NCBI RefSeq assembly: GCF_018327685.1
Contig: NZ_BNEL01000001.1
Span: forward strand, 5,767,501 to 5,831,500
Direction: 5' to 3'
From: Streptomyces sp. TS71-3
GTDB lineage: Bacteria > Actinomycetota > Actinomycetes > Streptomycetales > Streptomycetaceae
DNA length: 64,000 bases
In this document: piece after piece, positions 24,932-32,713 of the stretch
Position numbering within the stretch: the first letter of the stretch is position 1
Layout of the letters: each line of letters opens with the position of its first letter
The notes under the pieces: generated by a model
What the model saw: the letters and a program-made list of their open reading frames with translations, nothing else
Told to the model about the DNA's origin: nothing
Database searches by the model: none
Translations under genes and position numbers: made by a program

Positions 24932-26143
24932 TCAGGCCGCGCCCGGTCCGGCAGCCAGTTCCTCGGCGAGCCGGGCCATCCCCCAGCGGAGGTCGTCCTC
25001 CTCGACGACCAGGGGAGGGGCGATTCTGAGCGTGTGCCCGTGGGCGTCCTTGCAGAGCACGCCACGGCGCAGCAGCCCCTCGCAGACGTCGCGGCCGGTA
25101 CGCTCGCGCAGGTCGATCCCCGCCCACAGCCCGATCGAGCGGACCTCCGCCACGGCGTCCCCGGGCAGCGCGGACAGCAACCCGGCGAGGACCTCCCCGA
25201 GCTCGGCGGCGCGCCGCTGGGCGCTGCCCTCCCGCAGCCTGCGCACCACCGCGGTGCCCACCGCGCAGGCCAGCGGGTTGCCGCCGAAGGTGCTGCCGTG
25301 CTCGCCCGGGCGGAAGACCCCGAGCACGTCGGCGCGGGAGACGACCGCCGAGACCGGAACGATGCCGCCCCCCAGCGCCTTGCCGAGCACGTAGACGTCG
25401 GGGACGACGTCCTCGTGGTCGCAGGCGAAGGTGCGGCCGGTGCGGCCGAGCCCGGACTGGATCTCGTCGGCGATCATGAGGACATTGCGCTCGGTGCACA
25501 ACTCCCTGATCCCCCGAAGGTATCCGGGCGGCGGCAGGATGACCCCGCCCTCGCCCTGGACGGGCTCGACCAGCACGGCCACGGTGTCGTCGTCCACCGC
25601 CGCCCGCGCCGCGTCGATGTCACCGAACGGGACTCGGACGAACCCGGGTGTGAACGGCCCGTAGTCCGCGGTGGCGTCCGGGTCGTCCGAGAAGCTGACG
25701 ATGGTCAGGGTGCGGCCGTGGAAGTTGCCGCCCATGACGACGATCTTCGCGCGGCCGTCGGGCACGCCCTTGACCCGGTACCCCCACTTGCGGGCCGTCT
25801 TGACGGCGGTCTCCACCGCCTCGGCCCCGGTGTTCATGGGGAGCACCATCTCCATGCCCGCCAGTTCCGCGAGCTCGGAGCAGAACGTGGCCAGGCCGTC
25901 GTGGTGGAAGGCCCGGCTGGTGAGCGTCAGCCGGTCGAGCTGCGCGTGGGCCACGCCGAGGAGGTCCTTGTCGCCGTGGCCGAAGTTCAGGGCGCTGTAC
26001 CCGGAGAGCATGTCCAGCAGGCGCCGGCCCTCCACATCGGTGACCCAGGCCCCTTCGCCGCGGCTGATCACGACGGGCAGCGGATGGTAGTTGTGCGCCA
26101 CGCTCGCGTCGGCGCGCGTGATCTCGTCGGTGGTCAGGGACAT
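24932..26143 (-). CDS. rocD: ornithine aminotransferase (class III, RocD)
   Basis: A 403-aa PLP enzyme transferring the delta-amino group of ornithine to 2-oxoglutarate, giving glutamate semialdehyde. Typical sequence: RGEGAWVTDVEGRRLLDMLS, NTGAEAVETAVKTARKWGY, MGGNFHGRT, IADEIQSGLGRTG (PLP Asp) and VLGKALGGG (Schiff-base Lys). Length and motifs fit RocD very well; other omega-amino acids are possible substrates. ATG at 26143, with GGAGGG five bases upstream. It follows the ABC binding-protein gene on the same strand after 175 bp containing a hairpin, so it may be read through from the regulated promoter at 27286-27314. Confidence 0.93.
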   Translation of the reverse strand: MSLTTDEITRADASVAHNYHPLPVVISRGEGAWVTDVEGRRLLDMLSGYSALNFGHGDKDLLGVAHAQLDRLTLTSRAFHHDGLATFCSELAELAGMEMVLPMNTGAEAVETAVKTARKWGYRVKGVPDGRAKIVVMGGNFHGRTLTIVSFSDDPDATADYGPFTPGFVRVPFGDIDAARAAVDDDTVAVLVEPVQGEGGVILPPPGYLRGIRELCTERNVLMIADEIQSGLGRTGRTFACDHEDVVPDVYVLGKALGGGIVPVSAVVSRADVLGVFRPGEHGSTFGGNPLACAVGTAVVRRLREGSAQRRAAELGEVLAGLLSALPGDAVAEVRSIGLWAGIDLRERTGRDVCEGLLRRGVLCKDAHGHTLRIAPPLVVEEDDLRWGMARLAEELAAGPGAA

Positions 26144-26256
26144 GCGGGCCCTCCGGCGATGGTGGTGGGGTGAGTGGGGACGGGACTCACGGTATGCGGC
26201 CACCGCCGGACCCGAGCGGTCCAGGTGGCGCCTGAGGTGTGGTCGAGGACGCATGA

Positions 26257-26282
26257 GGGGCCGGGCGTTCTCTCCCGGCCCC
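26257..26282 (-). terminator. hairpin between binding-protein gene and rocD
   Basis: Perfect 9-bp stem GGGGCCGGG (26257-26265)/CCCGGCCCC (26274-26282), 8-base loop, 36 bases after the stop of the binding-protein gene. There is no T-run, so it may be an mRNA 3'-end stabiliser or partial terminator, which would make the binding protein more abundant than the downstream enzymes. Confidence 0.55.
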
Positions 26283-26318
26283 GTCACACGCGGATGAGGC
26301 TCTGGACGGGGCCGATGG

Positions 26319-27203
26319 CTACGAGGCCTTCTTGTGCTCCGCTTCGACCTGCTTCTTGATCGAGGGCCAGATGTCGTACATCGCCGTCGGGAAGGGAAGG
26401 TTCGGGAAGTACTTCTCGTAGAGCTTCAGAAACGTGCCGTCGTCGGCCAGGGCGGTGAGCTGCTTGTTGTAGGCGGCGAGGAACGTGGTCAGCTTCTTGT
26501 TGACCGCCATGGCGCCGGGCTGCTCCTGCGGCTCCTGCACCGCGGACTTCAGCTTGCCGGGGTGCTCGTCGTAGATCTTGCCCACGTGGGTGGAGCCGAG
26601 CACGCACGCGTCGAGGTTGCCGGCCAGCAACTGGCTGACGCACACGCTGTCGGTGGGCTCCGACACCAGCTTCGACTTGGTGAGCTTCTTCTTCGCGAAG
26701 TCCTCCTGAGTGCTGTTCGCGCCGGCGCCCACCCGCTTGCCGGTGAAGTCGTCCAGCGTCTTCGCCTTCGAGGCGTTCGGCACGACGATGACGTTCGTTC
26801 CCCAGAAGATCGGCTTGGTGAAGGCGACGCTCTTCTTCCGCTCCGGGGTGGCCACCAGGCCGATGGCCAGCATGTCGTACTGGCCGCTGGTGAGGGCGGG
26901 CAGGCCGGCCTGCACGGTGGTCGTCTTGTAGGTGATCTTCAAGCCCATCCGCTTGGAGATCAGCTCGTTCAGGTCGATGAGCAGCCCCACCGGCTTGCCG
27001 CTCTGGTCGGGGGACGCCCAGGGGAAGTCGCCGGCGGTGACGGCGGCGTTGATCGTGCCGGGCTTGATCAGGCCGTAGTCCTTGCCCGAGCCCGAGGACT
27101 TGGAGTCGCTGTCGCCGCTACCGCCGCACGCGGTGAGGGTCATCACCGTGGCGGCGACGACGGACAGCCCGCTGACGATTCGTCTTTTGATGTGCCGGTT
27201 CAT
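26319..27203 (-). CDS. amino-acid ABC transporter substrate-binding lipoprotein
   Basis: A 294-aa family-3 (polar amino acid) binding protein. It has a lipoprotein signal with lipobox LTAC and acylated Cys26, then a Gly/Ser-rich linker and the two-lobed domain (AGDFPWASPDQSGKPVGLLID, LPALTSGQYDMLAIGLVATPER, VSQLLAGNLDACVLG). Its membrane and ATPase partners are probably the genes at 33728 and 34519 in the same inferred regulon. ATG at 27203, with GGAGAAGC upstream. The promoter at 27286-27314 has the palindromic operator in its spacer. Ligand unknown, but the class binds amino acids or small amines. Confidence 0.92.
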   Translation of the reverse strand: MNRHIKRRIVSGLSVVAATVMTLTACGGSGDSDSKSSGSGKDYGLIKPGTINAAVTAGDFPWASPDQSGKPVGLLIDLNELISKRMGLKITYKTTTVQAGLPALTSGQYDMLAIGLVATPERKKSVAFTKPIFWGTNVIVVPNASKAKTLDDFTGKRVGAGANSTQEDFAKKKLTKSKLVSEPTDSVCVSQLLAGNLDACVLGSTHVGKIYDEHPGKLKSAVQEPQEQPGAMAVNKKLTTFLAAYNKQLTALADDGTFLKLYEKYFPNLPFPTAMYDIWPSIKKQVEAEHKKAS

Positions 27204-27285
27204 GCTTCTCCTTCGAAGTCGCCAGGTGACTGGACCGACCGGACTGAACTGCGGGGATGCGCCGCAAGGTGCAAGATGGTGCGTG

Positions 27286-27314
27286 ACTATAGGCTATAGG
27301 GAATAGCCCGTCAA
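27286..27314 (-). promoter_or_regulatory. promoter with operator O1 filling the spacer
   Basis: Reading on the minus strand: -35 TTGACG (27309-27314), a 17-bp spacer, -10 TATAGT (27286-27291). The spacer (27292-27308) is itself a palindrome, GGCTAT-N5-ATAGCC, and with the -10 forms the longer pattern CTATAGGCTAT-N5-ATAGCC found also at O3. A bound repressor would lie exactly between -35 and -10. It drives the binding-protein gene. Confidence 0.75.
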
Positions 27315-27478
27315 TGATCGATTCCCCGGCGGCCGCCCCTGTCGACCGGCCGTTTCCGGGGTGTTTCCGTCGCGCGACCGCGCCGCCCCGGGAGGGCCTG
27401 ACGTCCGAGGGGTCCGCGCGTCCTTCGTTTCCCGGGTGTCCGGCGTTGACAGGCTCCTGAGCCCACTGCACGATGTCC

Positions 27479-27494
27479 ATAGCCTATAGGCTAT
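27479..27494 (+). promoter_or_regulatory. operator O2, 16-bp perfect palindrome
   Basis: ATAGCCTATAGGCTAT, perfectly symmetric, 59 bases upstream of the ATG at 27554. A TTGACA at 27446-27451 lies 28 bases upstream of it, but the -10 at the right distance is poor, so the exact promoter is uncertain. The same half-sites occur at O1, O3 and O4. Confidence 0.75.
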
Positions 27495-27553
27495 GAGAAA
27501 CGAGGTCTCCGGTCTTCGCCGAGGACCGCGCCGAGCATCCGGAGGACGACTGG

Positions 27554-28639
27554 ATGGCCATGCAACTGCTCGTACTGCCCGGAGACGGGATCGGCCCCGA
27601 GATCACCGCCGCCACCCTGCGCGTGCTCGAAGCCGTCGACGACGTCCACGGACTCGGCCTCCGGATGGAGACCGAGGACATCGGACTCGCCTCCCTCGCC
27701 ACGGAGGGCACCACGCTTCCGCAGCACGTGCTCGACCGTGTCCCTGCCGCGGACGGCGTGATCCTCGGCCCCGTGTCGCACTACGAGTACCCGCCCCGGG
27801 CCGAAGGCGGGATCAATCCCTCTGCGGAACTGCGGGTGAGGTTCGAGCTGTTCGCGAACGTCCGCCCGTGCCGGTCCCGTGGCGACCTGAGCGTGCTGCG
27901 CGCCCCTATGGACCTCGTCATCGTCCGGGAGAACACGGAGGGCTTCTACTCGGACCGCAACATGTACGCGGGCAGCGGTGAGTTCATGCCGGACCCCGAC
28001 CAGGCGTTCAGCCTGCGGAAGATCACCGCACGCGGCTGCGAGCGGGTCGCCCGGGCCGCGTTCGAGCTCGCCGCGCGCCGCCGCAAGAAGGTGACGGCGG
28101 TGCACAAGGCGAACGTCCTCAAGCTCTCCGACGGCCTCTTCCTGCGCGAGGTGCGGAGGGTCGCCGAGGAGTTCCCCGGCATCCGGCTCGACGAGCTGAT
28201 CGTCGACGCCGCCGCGGCGGCGCTGGTCCGCAGGCCGGACGACTTCGACGTGCTCGTCACCACCAACATGTTCGGGGACATCCTCTCCGACGAGGCCGCG
28301 GAGCTCTCGGGCAGCCTCGGGCTCGGCGGCTCGCTCAACGCCGGGCACGACATCGCGGTCGCCCAGGCACAGCACGGCTCCGCTCCTGACATCGCGGGGC
28401 GCGGTGTCGCCAACCCGGTGTCGCTCGTCCTGTCGGCCGCCATGCTGCTCGACTGGCGGGGGCGGCGCAGCGGCGAGACGGCGCTGACCGCGGCGGCCTC
28501 GGCCATCGAGTCGGCCGTGGACCGGGTCCTCGACGACCCCGCCTCGCGCACCCCCGACCTCGGCGGCCGCCTCGGCACCACCGAGTTCACCGACCGGGTC
28601 GTCGCCGCGCTGCGCGGGGCCGCACCGGAGCGGACATGA
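27554..28639 (+). CDS. isocitrate/isopropylmalate-type beta-decarboxylating dehydrogenase
   Basis: A 361-aa NAD(P)-dependent enzyme that oxidises a 2-hydroxyacid bearing a beta-carboxylate and releases CO2. Evidence: LVLPGDGIGPEI, VRENTEGFYSDR (substrate loop), AVHKANVLKLSDGLFLR (catalytic Lys), and TTNMFGDILSDEAAELSGSLG (metal Asp). The E-N-T-E-G loop and length place it near tartrate/isocitrate-like members; true LeuB and Icd would be elsewhere. With an aconitase in the same regulon it could act on an isocitrate-like compound. ATG at 27554, with GGAGGA seven bases upstream. Its stop overlaps an ATG of the next frame. Confidence 0.9.
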   Translation: MAMQLLVLPGDGIGPEITAATLRVLEAVDDVHGLGLRMETEDIGLASLATEGTTLPQHVLDRVPAADGVILGPVSHYEYPPRAEGGINPSAELRVRFELFANVRPCRSRGDLSVLRAPMDLVIVRENTEGFYSDRNMYAGSGEFMPDPDQAFSLRKITARGCERVARAAFELAARRRKKVTAVHKANVLKLSDGLFLREVRRVAEEFPGIRLDELIVDAAAAALVRRPDDFDVLVTTNMFGDILSDEAAELSGSLGLGGSLNAGHDIAVAQAQHGSAPDIAGRGVANPVSLVLSAAMLLDWRGRRSGETALTAAASAIESAVDRVLDDPASRTPDLGGRLGTTEFTDRVVAALRGAAPERT

Positions 28640-28683
28640 CCAGAGCCGACCAGGGCCAGGACCAGAACCCGAAGGGAGCCGGC

Positions 28684-30060
28684 ATGCTGCAGTCCGTCAA
28701 CCCGGCGACGGAGGCACTCGTCGAGAAGTACGAGGAACACACCGACGAGGAGGTCGAGGCCGCGCTGACGGCCGCCGCGCTGGCCCAGCGGACCTGGCGG
28801 GCCACGCCGATCGAGCGGCGGCTGCCGCTGCTGCGGGCCATCGCCCGCCGGCTGCGCGCCGACCGGGAGCCCTTCGCCCGTCTGATCGTCCGCGAGATGG
28901 GCAAACCGCTCACCGAGGCGCGGGCGGAGGTCGAGAAGTGCGCGTGGACGCTCGACCACTACGCCGAGCACGCCGAGAGCTACCTCGCGCCCCAGCCCGT
29001 GCCCTCCAGCGCCACCGAGAGCACCGTCGTCTTCGAGCCCCTCGGCGTGCTGCTCGCGGTGATGCCGTGGAACTACCCGTTCTGGCAGTTCTTCCGCTTC
29101 CTCGCACCCGCGCTCGCCGCGGGCAACGCGGCGATCCTCAAGCACGCCGGCAACGTCCCCGCCTGCGCGGTGCTGCTGGAAGAGATCGTCCGCGAGGCCG
29201 GCGCCCCGGCGGGGCTGTGCGGCTCGTTGCTGGTGCAGCCGGAGAAGGTCGCCGGCCTGATCGCCGACGACCGCATCGCGGCGGTCACCGTCACCGGGTC
29301 GACCCGGGTGGGCCAGATCGTGGCCGCGCAGGCGGGCGCGCACCTGAAGAAGCACGTCCTGGAGCTCGGCGGCTCCGACCCGCTCATCGTGCTCGCGGAC
29401 GCCGACCTCGACGAGGCGTCCACGGTCGCCGTCCGGTCCCGTTTCAACACCTGCGGCCAGAGCTGCGTCAACGCCAAGCGGCTCATCGTGGACGAGCGGG
29501 TCGCGGACGCGTTCGTCGACCTCGTGGTGCGCAAGGCGGCCGCGCTCGCGGTGGGCGACCCGCTCGACACCGCCACCGAGATCGGGCCGCTGGCCCGCGG
29601 GGACCTCAGGGACACCCTGCACGACCAGGTGCTCCGCACGGTCGAGGCGGGAGCCACCCTGCGGCTCGGCGGGCGGCCGGTGCCGGGCCCGGGCTTCTAC
29701 TACCCGCCCACGGTCCTCGACCACGTCACCCCCGACATGGCCGCCTTCACCGAGGAGACCTTCGGTCCCGTGGCCGGGGTGACCCGGGTGAGCGGCGCCG
29801 AGGAGGCGGTCGAACTGGCCAACCGGACCTCGTTCGGCCTGGGCGCCGCGCTGTGGACCGCCGACCTCGACGAGGCCCGGCGGATCGTCCCGCTCATCGA
29901 CGCCGGCGCGGTCTTCGTCAACGGCCAGGTGGCCTCGGACCCCCGCCTGCCCTTCGGCGGCATCAAGAAGTCCGGGTACGGGCGTGAACTGGGGGAGTAC
30001 GGGATCAGGGAGTTCGTCAACGTGAAGACGGTCTGGTTCGGCCCGGCGGTGGCGTCATGA
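28684..30060 (+). CDS. NAD(P)-dependent aldehyde dehydrogenase (succinate-semialdehyde type)
   Basis: A 458-aa ALDH oxidising an aldehyde to a carboxylate. The active site is complete: Asn130 in VMPWNYPFWQ, Glu227 in LELGGSDP, nucleophile Cys261 in FNTCGQSCVNAKR; the cofactor loop is VTGSTRVG. Closest in pattern to succinate-semialdehyde/GabD-type enzymes, consistent with a semialdehyde made by an aminotransferase or phospholyase in this cluster. I chose ATG 28684 (AAGGGAG five bases upstream). An alternative ATG at 28636 overlaps the previous stop (ATGA). Its own stop overlaps the next start by four bases. Confidence 0.92.
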   Translation: MLQSVNPATEALVEKYEEHTDEEVEAALTAAALAQRTWRATPIERRLPLLRAIARRLRADREPFARLIVREMGKPLTEARAEVEKCAWTLDHYAEHAESYLAPQPVPSSATESTVVFEPLGVLLAVMPWNYPFWQFFRFLAPALAAGNAAILKHAGNVPACAVLLEEIVREAGAPAGLCGSLLVQPEKVAGLIADDRIAAVTVTGSTRVGQIVAAQAGAHLKKHVLELGGSDPLIVLADADLDEASTVAVRSRFNTCGQSCVNAKRLIVDERVADAFVDLVVRKAAALAVGDPLDTATEIGPLARGDLRDTLHDQVLRTVEAGATLRLGGRPVPGPGFYYPPTVLDHVTPDMAAFTEETFGPVAGVTRVSGAEEAVELANRTSFGLGAALWTADLDEARRIVPLIDAGAVFVNGQVASDPRLPFGGIKKSGYGRELGEYGIREFVNVKTVWFGPAVAS

Positions 30061-30797
30061 GCGCACAGGCGGGCAGGGGGAAGGTGCTGCGGCCGGACGA
30101 GCTCGCCGCCAGGGACCGCGGCACGGGGGCGCGCACCGTGCCGCTGGCCACGACAGCTCGGGGCGCCACCTCGTTCCTCAACGGCATCACCAGCTTCGAA
30201 CCTGGGGCGGTGATCGGGCACCACATGCACAACGTCACCGAGTCGGTGATCGTCATCGAGGGCGATGCCGTCGTCGACATCGACGGCGAGCGCACGCGGC
30301 TGCGGCGCTTCGACACCACGCTGGTGCCGTCAGGCGTGCCCCACCACTTCGAGAACGCCTCGTCCACCGAGCCCATGAAGATCTTCTGGACGTACGCCTC
30401 GCTGCACAGCACCAGGACCCTCCTGCCGTCGGGCGAGCACTCCCGCATCGACGCCGAAGGCCCCGAGGGGCAGGGCGGGCCCGGGGCACCGCCGTCCCTG
30501 GTCCGCGAGGTCGCCCGGATCACCGTGCTGCCCGGTCGCGCGGAGGACTTCGAGGCCGCGGTCGCGGAGGCGGCCGAGCTGTTCCAGCGTGCGCACGGGG
30601 CCCGCACCCTGACCCTGGAGCGCTCTCACGAGGACCCGCAGGAGTACCGCCTCGACATCGTCTGGGACTCGGTGGAGGACCACGTCACGGGCTTTCGCGG
30701 CTCGGCGGACTTCGAGGAGTGGCGCCGGCTCATCGCGCACTGCGTGGCCCGGCCGCCGGAGGTCACGCACTTCCGGCACGTCCTGACCGCGTTCTAG
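30057..30797 (+). CDS. cupin fused to an ABM/Dabb-like domain
   Basis: A 246-aa protein. Residues about 35-120 are a cupin barrel: GHHMHNVTESVIVIEG is motif 1 with metal His/Glu, and LVPSGVPHHFEN is motif 2 with His. Residues about 150-246 are a ferredoxin-like domain of antibiotic-biosynthesis-monooxygenase/Dabb type (ARITVLPGRAEDFEAAVAEA, then RLDIVWDSVEDHVTGFRGSADFEEWR, split here by wording only). This fusion is uncommon. It may be a dioxygenase, isomerase or lactone-handling enzyme; function is not predictable. ATG overlaps the ALDH stop (30057-30060), so it is coupled. Confidence 0.85.
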   Translation: MSAQAGRGKVLRPDELAARDRGTGARTVPLATTARGATSFLNGITSFEPGAVIGHHMHNVTESVIVIEGDAVVDIDGERTRLRRFDTTLVPSGVPHHFENASSTEPMKIFWTYASLHSTRTLLPSGEHSRIDAEGPEGQGGPGAPPSLVREVARITVLPGRAEDFEAAVAEAAELFQRAHGARTLTLERSHEDPQEYRLDIVWDSVEDHVTGFRGSADFEEWRRLIAHCVARPPEVTHFRHVLTAF

Positions 30798-30812
30798 GAC
30801 CGGGAGTCCGAC

Positions 30813-31781
30813 ATGGCGCACGACGAACGCGACGACGAGCAGGGAGAACGGGACGCCGGCCAGCGCGTCTGGCGCCGTGAGGACGTCCTCGACCTGTTGC
30901 ACCGGCGGAGCAACTGGCACCGGTGGGGCGAGGACGACCAGGTCGGCACGGTCAACCTGATCACGGACCGCAAGCGGGCCGAGGCCGCCGCGCTGGTGCG
31001 AACGGGCCGGGCGGTCTCCCTGAGCCGGCCGTTCCCGACCCGGCCGGGCGCCGGCAACCCCCGCCCCGCGGCGCACTACACCACGCGTGCGCCCCGGGGC
31101 ACCGGGGGCATCGCCGGCGACTACTACGGGATCGAGTACCACGGCACCGCGTCCACGCACGTCGACGCGCTCTGCCACGTCTGGGACGAGCGGGGGATGT
31201 GGCAGGGCCGTGACCCCGCCGCGGAGCTGACCTCCCGGGGCAGCCGCTGGGGCTCGATCGACCACTGGCGCCACGGCATCGTCACCCGCGGGGTCCTGCT
31301 GGACGTGCCCGCCTTCCGCGGCGAGCCGTACGTCACCCACGAAAGGCCGGTGCACGGCGACGAGCTGGAGGCCGTGGCGCACGCGCAGGGGGTGGACGTC
31401 ACCGCGGGCGACGCGCTGGTCGTCTACTCGGGACGCGACCGGTGGGACCGGGAGAACCCCGCCTGGGGGACCGGGCGCACCGCCGCAGGCGAGAAGCGCA
31501 GACCCGGGCTGCACGCCTCCTGCCTGGGCTTCCTGCGCGACAACGACTGCGCGGCGCTCGCCTGGGACATGCTCGACCACGCGCCCAACGACTGGGGGAT
31601 CCCCTGGACGGTGCACGGCGCCATCTTCGCGTACGGGCTCGCCGTCGTGGACAACTGCGAGCTCGCCCCGCTCGCCGCCGCCTGCGCCGCCGAGGGCCGG
31701 TACGCGTTCATGTTCATGCTCGCGCCGCTCGTGGTCGAGGGAGGCACGGGCTCGCCCGCCAACCCGCTCGCGCTGTTCTGA
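30813..31781 (+). CDS. cyclase-family (kynurenine formamidase-like) metal hydrolase
   Basis: A 322-aa member of the cyclase superfamily. The signature H-x-G-T-H-x-D appears as YHGTASTHVDALCHVW; further metal and catalytic residues are likely in LHASCLGFLRDNDC and PWTVHGAIFAYG. Members hydrolyse N-formyl, amide or ester bonds, for example N-formylkynurenine or isatin. No other kynurenine-pathway gene is visible, so a different amide or lactam is likely. ATG at 30813, 15 bases after the cupin gene; last gene of the O2-controlled operon. Confidence 0.87.
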   Translation: MAHDERDDEQGERDAGQRVWRREDVLDLLHRRSNWHRWGEDDQVGTVNLITDRKRAEAAALVRTGRAVSLSRPFPTRPGAGNPRPAAHYTTRAPRGTGGIAGDYYGIEYHGTASTHVDALCHVWDERGMWQGRDPAAELTSRGSRWGSIDHWRHGIVTRGVLLDVPAFRGEPYVTHERPVHGDELEAVAHAQGVDVTAGDALVVYSGRDRWDRENPAWGTGRTAAGEKRRPGLHASCLGFLRDNDCAALAWDMLDHAPNDWGIPWTVHGAIFAYGLAVVDNCELAPLAAACAAEGRYAFMFMLAPLVVEGGTGSPANPLALF

Positions 31782-31808
31782 CGCCAGCGGGCTCGACCCC
31801 GCAGGCAC

Positions 31809-31857
31809 AGGGGCTCAGCCCCTCGGACACCGGGGGGGCTCAGCCCTGCGGATGCCG
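31809..31857. terminator. two tandem hairpins between convergent genes
   Basis: AGGGGCTCAGCCCCT (31809-31823) is a perfect short hairpin. A near copy, GGGGGCTCAGCCCTG (about 31835-31849), follows within an approximately 27-bp tandem repeat. It lies between the cyclase gene (ending 31781) and the GntR gene (ending 31863), so it could stop transcription from both sides. Confidence 0.55.
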
Positions 31858-31862
31858 GGGGT

Positions 31863-32531
31863 TCAGCCTTTCAGGGCGTCGATGGCGCGCTTGCCGAGGC
31901 TGGCCCGCACGTGCTTGCGCATGGCGGTCTCCGCGGCCTTCGCGTCCCCGGCGATCACGGCCTCGGCGATGGCGTTGTGCTCGTCGCGGACCCGCTCCTG
32001 GTCCTCGGGGGAGTCCGGGCCCGCCTGGAGCCGGAGCTGCCGGTAGCGGTCGGCCTTGTCCCAGAGCCCTTCCAGCAGTGACATCAGCAGGGGGTTGTGG
32101 GAGGCCGTGTAGACACTGCGGTGGAAGGCCCGGTGGGCGAGCAGGTTCTCGAAGTCCGCCGAGGCACTGAGGGGTTCGAGGCCCTTCAGGGCCGTCTTGA
32201 TGGTGCTGGTGTCCGCCTCCGTCCGCCGGGTGGCGGCGAGCCGCGCGGCCAGCGGGTCGAGCTGCTCGCGCACCTCGTAGAGGCTGCGGGCCTCCTCGGC
32301 GCTCAGCTCCGTGACCCGCGCGTCGCGGTGGGCGTCGATCGTGACGAGCCCCTCGGCGTCCAGCCGGCGCAGCGCCTCCCGCAGCGGTGTGGTGCTCACA
32401 CCGAGCTCCACGGCCAGTTGCTCCTGGGAGATCGACTGGCCCTGCCTCAGCTCACCGGCGAGGATGCGGCGCCGCAGCTCCTGGTAGGCGTAGGCGCTCT
32501 TCGTGAGGGCTGGACGGGGTTCGACACTCAT
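31863..32531 (-). CDS. GntR/FCD regulator, likely controller of the 26-45 kb regulon
   Basis: A 222-aa regulator. Winged HTH at residues 10-75 (QEQLAVELGVSTTPLREALR, then LDAEGLVTID) and FCD ligand domain at about 85-215 (YEVREQLDPLAARLAA, LAHRAFHRSVYTASHNPLLM, VRDEHNAIAEAVIAGDAKAA) with conserved Asp/His metal-binding positions. Lying beside operator O3 and surrounded by genes carrying the same operator, it is the best candidate for binding it. Own promoter: -10 TATAGG (32665-32670) with the palindromic 17-bp spacer, so autoregulated. ATG at 32531 chosen; upstream in-frame codons lack coding character. Confidence 0.9.
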   Translation of the reverse strand: MSVEPRPALTKSAYAYQELRRRILAGELRQGQSISQEQLAVELGVSTTPLREALRRLDAEGLVTIDAHRDARVTELSAEEARSLYEVREQLDPLAARLAATRRTEADTSTIKTALKGLEPLSASADFENLLAHRAFHRSVYTASHNPLLMSLLEGLWDKADRYRQLRLQAGPDSPEDQERVRDEHNAIAEAVIAGDAKAAETAMRKHVRASLGKRAIDALKG

Positions 32532-32650
32532 CAACCTGACAATCTCTTCTCCGGCGGGCGGGGTGAGGGCCAAGGATACAGAGGCCGACGCACTGTGCAG
32601 GCCGTTCGCTACGGCCTGCAACCTCGGTGCGTGTGCGCCTGCACCTGGTC

Positions 32651-32693
32651 CTGCCACCCCCTTCCCTATAGGCTATATGAAATAGCCGGATCG
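32651..32693. promoter_or_regulatory. operator O3 shared by two divergent promoters
   Basis: CTATAGGCTAT-N5-ATAGCC at 32666-32687 (preceded by C at 32665), the same pattern and spacing as O1. Forward promoter for the hydrolase: CTGCCA (32651-32656), 17 bases, TATATG (32674-32679). Reverse promoter for GntR: weak -35 CGATCC (32688-32693), 17-bp palindromic spacer, -10 TATAGG. One bound dimer would cover both -10 regions. Confidence 0.7.
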
Positions 32694-32713
32694 CATCCCC
32701 AAGGAACGCGCAC

